In this document: in pieces, positions 62,681 through 64,000 of the stretch
Numbering within the stretch: the stretch's first letter is position 1
How the letters are laid out: the number at the start of each line of letters is the position of its first letter
DNA from: an uncultured Ruminococcus sp.
GTDB lineage: Bacteria > Bacillota > Clostridia > Oscillospirales > Ruminococcaceae
Direction of reading: 5' to 3'
DNA length: 64,000 bases
Assembly: GCA_902800795.1 (NCBI GenBank)
Contig: CADCFQ010000012.1
Location: forward strand, 1-64,000
Position numbers and translations under genes: made by a program
The notes under the pieces: model-generated
Database searches by the model: none
What the model saw: only the letters and a program-made list of their open reading frames with translations
Told to the model about the DNA's origin: nothing

Positions 62681-63736
62681 ATGCGATGTGAATGCTGTCA
62701 TGCTGAAATACCAGAATACAGTGCTATCTGTCTTCAGTGCAGAAATGTTGTCCCTTATAATATCAAGGGCTTTATGAACACAAAACAGATCCAGTCTATT
62801 ATGCGCCTGCTTGTTTCGGAGCATTGTGACAGGATCGAGGATACTCAGCAGCTTGTCGGTGTAGTAGCCGATATGCTGCCAAACTATGATGAAGAAAGGA
62901 TCCTTCTGATAAAAGTGTTCAGCGCAGGCCTTATGGATCATTTTCTGAATGAGTCTGACAGAAGAACTGCTGTTTCTAATGCAAGAGATTTTCTTGTGAA
63001 GGACCTGGAGCTTCAGGAAAATGAAGTCGAGTTCGTCCTGGCTGTTGTTACATATATGCTGAAGATGAGGTACATCTCGAAGCTTATTGTAAGAGAACGA
63101 AGCAGAGCCAACGAGCAGACAGAGCAAAAGGCTGCGCCTGTTCCGATCGACCTCAAGGTTTACAGGAAGGTCGATGCACTTATACATAGATTGTCAAGAA
63201 AGATAATCGTCAAGGAAGGCTTCACTAAGATTGACAACTACTGCTTTGATGGCTTTGGTATCGTCAGGAACATTTCATTGCCTCAGACGCTTTTAGCGAT
63301 AGGGGAGTACGCCTTTACAGATTGCAAAAACCTTGTTGAGATAGATATACCACCTTCTGTCAAAAAGATCGATAAGGGAGCATTCAATGCCTGTGTGAGC
63401 CTTAAAAGGATCAGACTCCCTGACGGGCTCCTTGAGATCGGTGATAATACATTTTTGTGCTGCTCTGATCTTGAAACGCTTGTCATTCCGGACAGTGTCT
63501 CGGGATTTGGAGAAAATGCTTTCTCGGGCTGCGAGTCGCTGAAAAAGCTTGTAGTTCCGCAGAATGTTAAGTTTATCAATAAAAACGCTTTTGCATACTG
63601 TCCGAACCTTGTTGTGTATTGTCATGAGAATTCTTATGTGCATAAATACTGTATGCAGAAAAAAATAAAATTCAAAACCCAGGCTGCGGGAACGCAGCTG
63701 CCTGGTTATGATACTAAGGAGGAAGAAACTACATGA
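62681..63736 (+). CDS. Zinc-ribbon, BspA-like LRR protein
   Basis: A 351-residue cytoplasmic protein. It opens with a zinc ribbon (CECCHAEIP and CLQCRN), followed by a helical region of about 130 residues and then about five BspA-type repeats (IGEYAFTDCKNL, IDKGAFNACVSL, FGENAFSGCESL). GGGAGAG upstream favours 62681 over the ATG at 62666. It overlaps the kinase gene by 4 bases, which suggests that it is a substrate or adaptor of the kinase. Confidence 0.8.
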   Translation: MRCECCHAEIPEYSAICLQCRNVVPYNIKGFMNTKQIQSIMRLLVSEHCDRIEDTQQLVGVVADMLPNYDEERILLIKVFSAGLMDHFLNESDRRTAVSNARDFLVKDLELQENEVEFVLAVVTYMLKMRYISKLIVRERSRANEQTEQKAAPVPIDLKVYRKVDALIHRLSRKIIVKEGFTKIDNYCFDGFGIVRNISLPQTLLAIGEYAFTDCKNLVEIDIPPSVKKIDKGAFNACVSLKRIRLPDGLLEIGDNTFLCCSDLETLVIPDSVSGFGENAFSGCESLKKLVVPQNVKFINKNAFAYCPNLVVYCHENSYVHKYCMQKKIKFKTQAAGTQLPGYDTKEEETT

Positions 63737-64000
63737 CGGAGCTGAAAATCGGTCAGGAAGTTGAACTTGAATACGGCGGCAAAGCAGTCGTAGAGAAAGT
63801 TATCGGCAGCGGCGGACAGGGAACTGTTTACCTTGTTGAGTACAATGGAATGAAATGGGCGCTCAAATGGTACGATATCGCCAAGATAAAGAACCCTGCT
63901 GAATTTAAAAACAACATAAAGAAAAATATCTCTGACGGCCCTCCGAGCAATAAGTTCCTGTGGCCAAGGTATATGACCAAGGATGCTGCTGACGGAACAT
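63733..64000 (+). CDS. Ser/Thr protein kinase, N-terminal part (cut by the window end)
   Basis: The first 89 codons are present. The Gly-rich ATP loop is VIGSGGQGTVYLVE and the conserved Lys follows in WALKWYD, as in Hanks-type kinases. The HRD and DFG motifs would lie beyond the window. It is translationally coupled (ATGA) to the zinc-ribbon LRR gene. Confidence 0.82.
   Translation, partial: MTELKIGQEVELEYGGKAVVEKVIGSGGQGTVYLVEYNGMKWALKWYDIAKIKNPAEFKNNIKKNISDGPPSNKFLWPRYMTKDAADGT

Noticed and set aside
1..64000. CRISPR arrays, tRNA genes, rRNA genes and insertion sequences
   Set aside because: I saw no direct-repeat/spacer pattern, no cloverleaf gene, no rRNA and no transposase; the only RNA gene I can support firmly is rnpB.

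Overview
The window looks like chromosome of an anaerobic, fibre-degrading gut or rumen Firmicute, most like Ruminococcus (Oscillospiraceae). The pointers are a GH26 mannanase, a sortase-type NPGTG cell-wall tail, an RpmA with a Prp-cleaved leader, an alpha/beta-type spore SASP, SUF-type Fe-S assembly with SufU, [FeFe]-hydrogenase maturases, many BspA-like leucine-rich repeats, and near-consensus sigma-A promoters with 17-nt spacers. The assignment is an inference from gene content.

Layout. 0-2.3 kb: tail of an anchored surface protein, GH26 mannanase, a beta-lactamase-fold serine hydrolase. 2.3-9.3 kb: one probable operon, glutamate-cysteine ligase, N-terminal-Cys amidohydrolase, sufCBDSU and an Rrf2 regulator. 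9.5-15 kb: FtsX permease, ABC ATPase, two-component system and a small C39-like protease. 15-20.4 kb: housekeeping block (SASP, rnpB, rplU-prp-rpmA, a repeat-tailed membrane protein, obg, mrnC, yebC). 20.4-23.2 kb: mnmA-iscS-rnhA. 23.2-27.5 kb: lipoprotein, sugar-binding lipoprotein, GH13 enzyme, MarR regulator. 27.6-35.6 kb: accessory region with a LysR-controlled flavoprotein/hydrolase operon, pnuC behind an attenuator-like leader, a broken MarR gene, a monooxygenase plus CMD-cupin pair, and decayed fragments. 35.7-40.7 kb: galE, metY, a Xer-type recombinase, yfcE and an unknown gene.

The centrepiece is 40.8-54.4 kb: a TM1266-like regulator, hydF and hydE, then two tandem nitrogenase-like triads (each NifH-like, NifD-like, NifK-like) and then hypF-hypC-hypD-hypE, all on one strand and mostly with overlapping stops and starts. 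The locus holds [FeFe]-hydrogenase maturases, the Hyp proteins that build the Fe(CN)2CO unit, and two reductase-like systems. It lacks hydG, hydA, hypA, hypB, any NiFe hydrogenase and nifB/E/N. I read it as an uncharacterised organometallic cofactor or reductase system.

54.6-57.5 kb: a DivIVA-like coiled-coil protein and a HydS-like sensory [FeFe]-hydrogenase homologue. 57.5-64 kb: a VWA/metallopeptidase-like protein, BspA-type LRR protein, MoxR-type ATPase, a zinc-ribbon LRR protein and the start of a Ser/Thr kinase, which together look like an uncharacterised signalling or chaperone module.

Two promoters 35 kb apart (1316-1352 and 36876-36911) share an inverted repeat centred on the -35 box. 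One precedes metY. The other points toward the gshA-suf-rrf2 operon across an antisense gene, which suggests a sulfur/Fe-S regulon.
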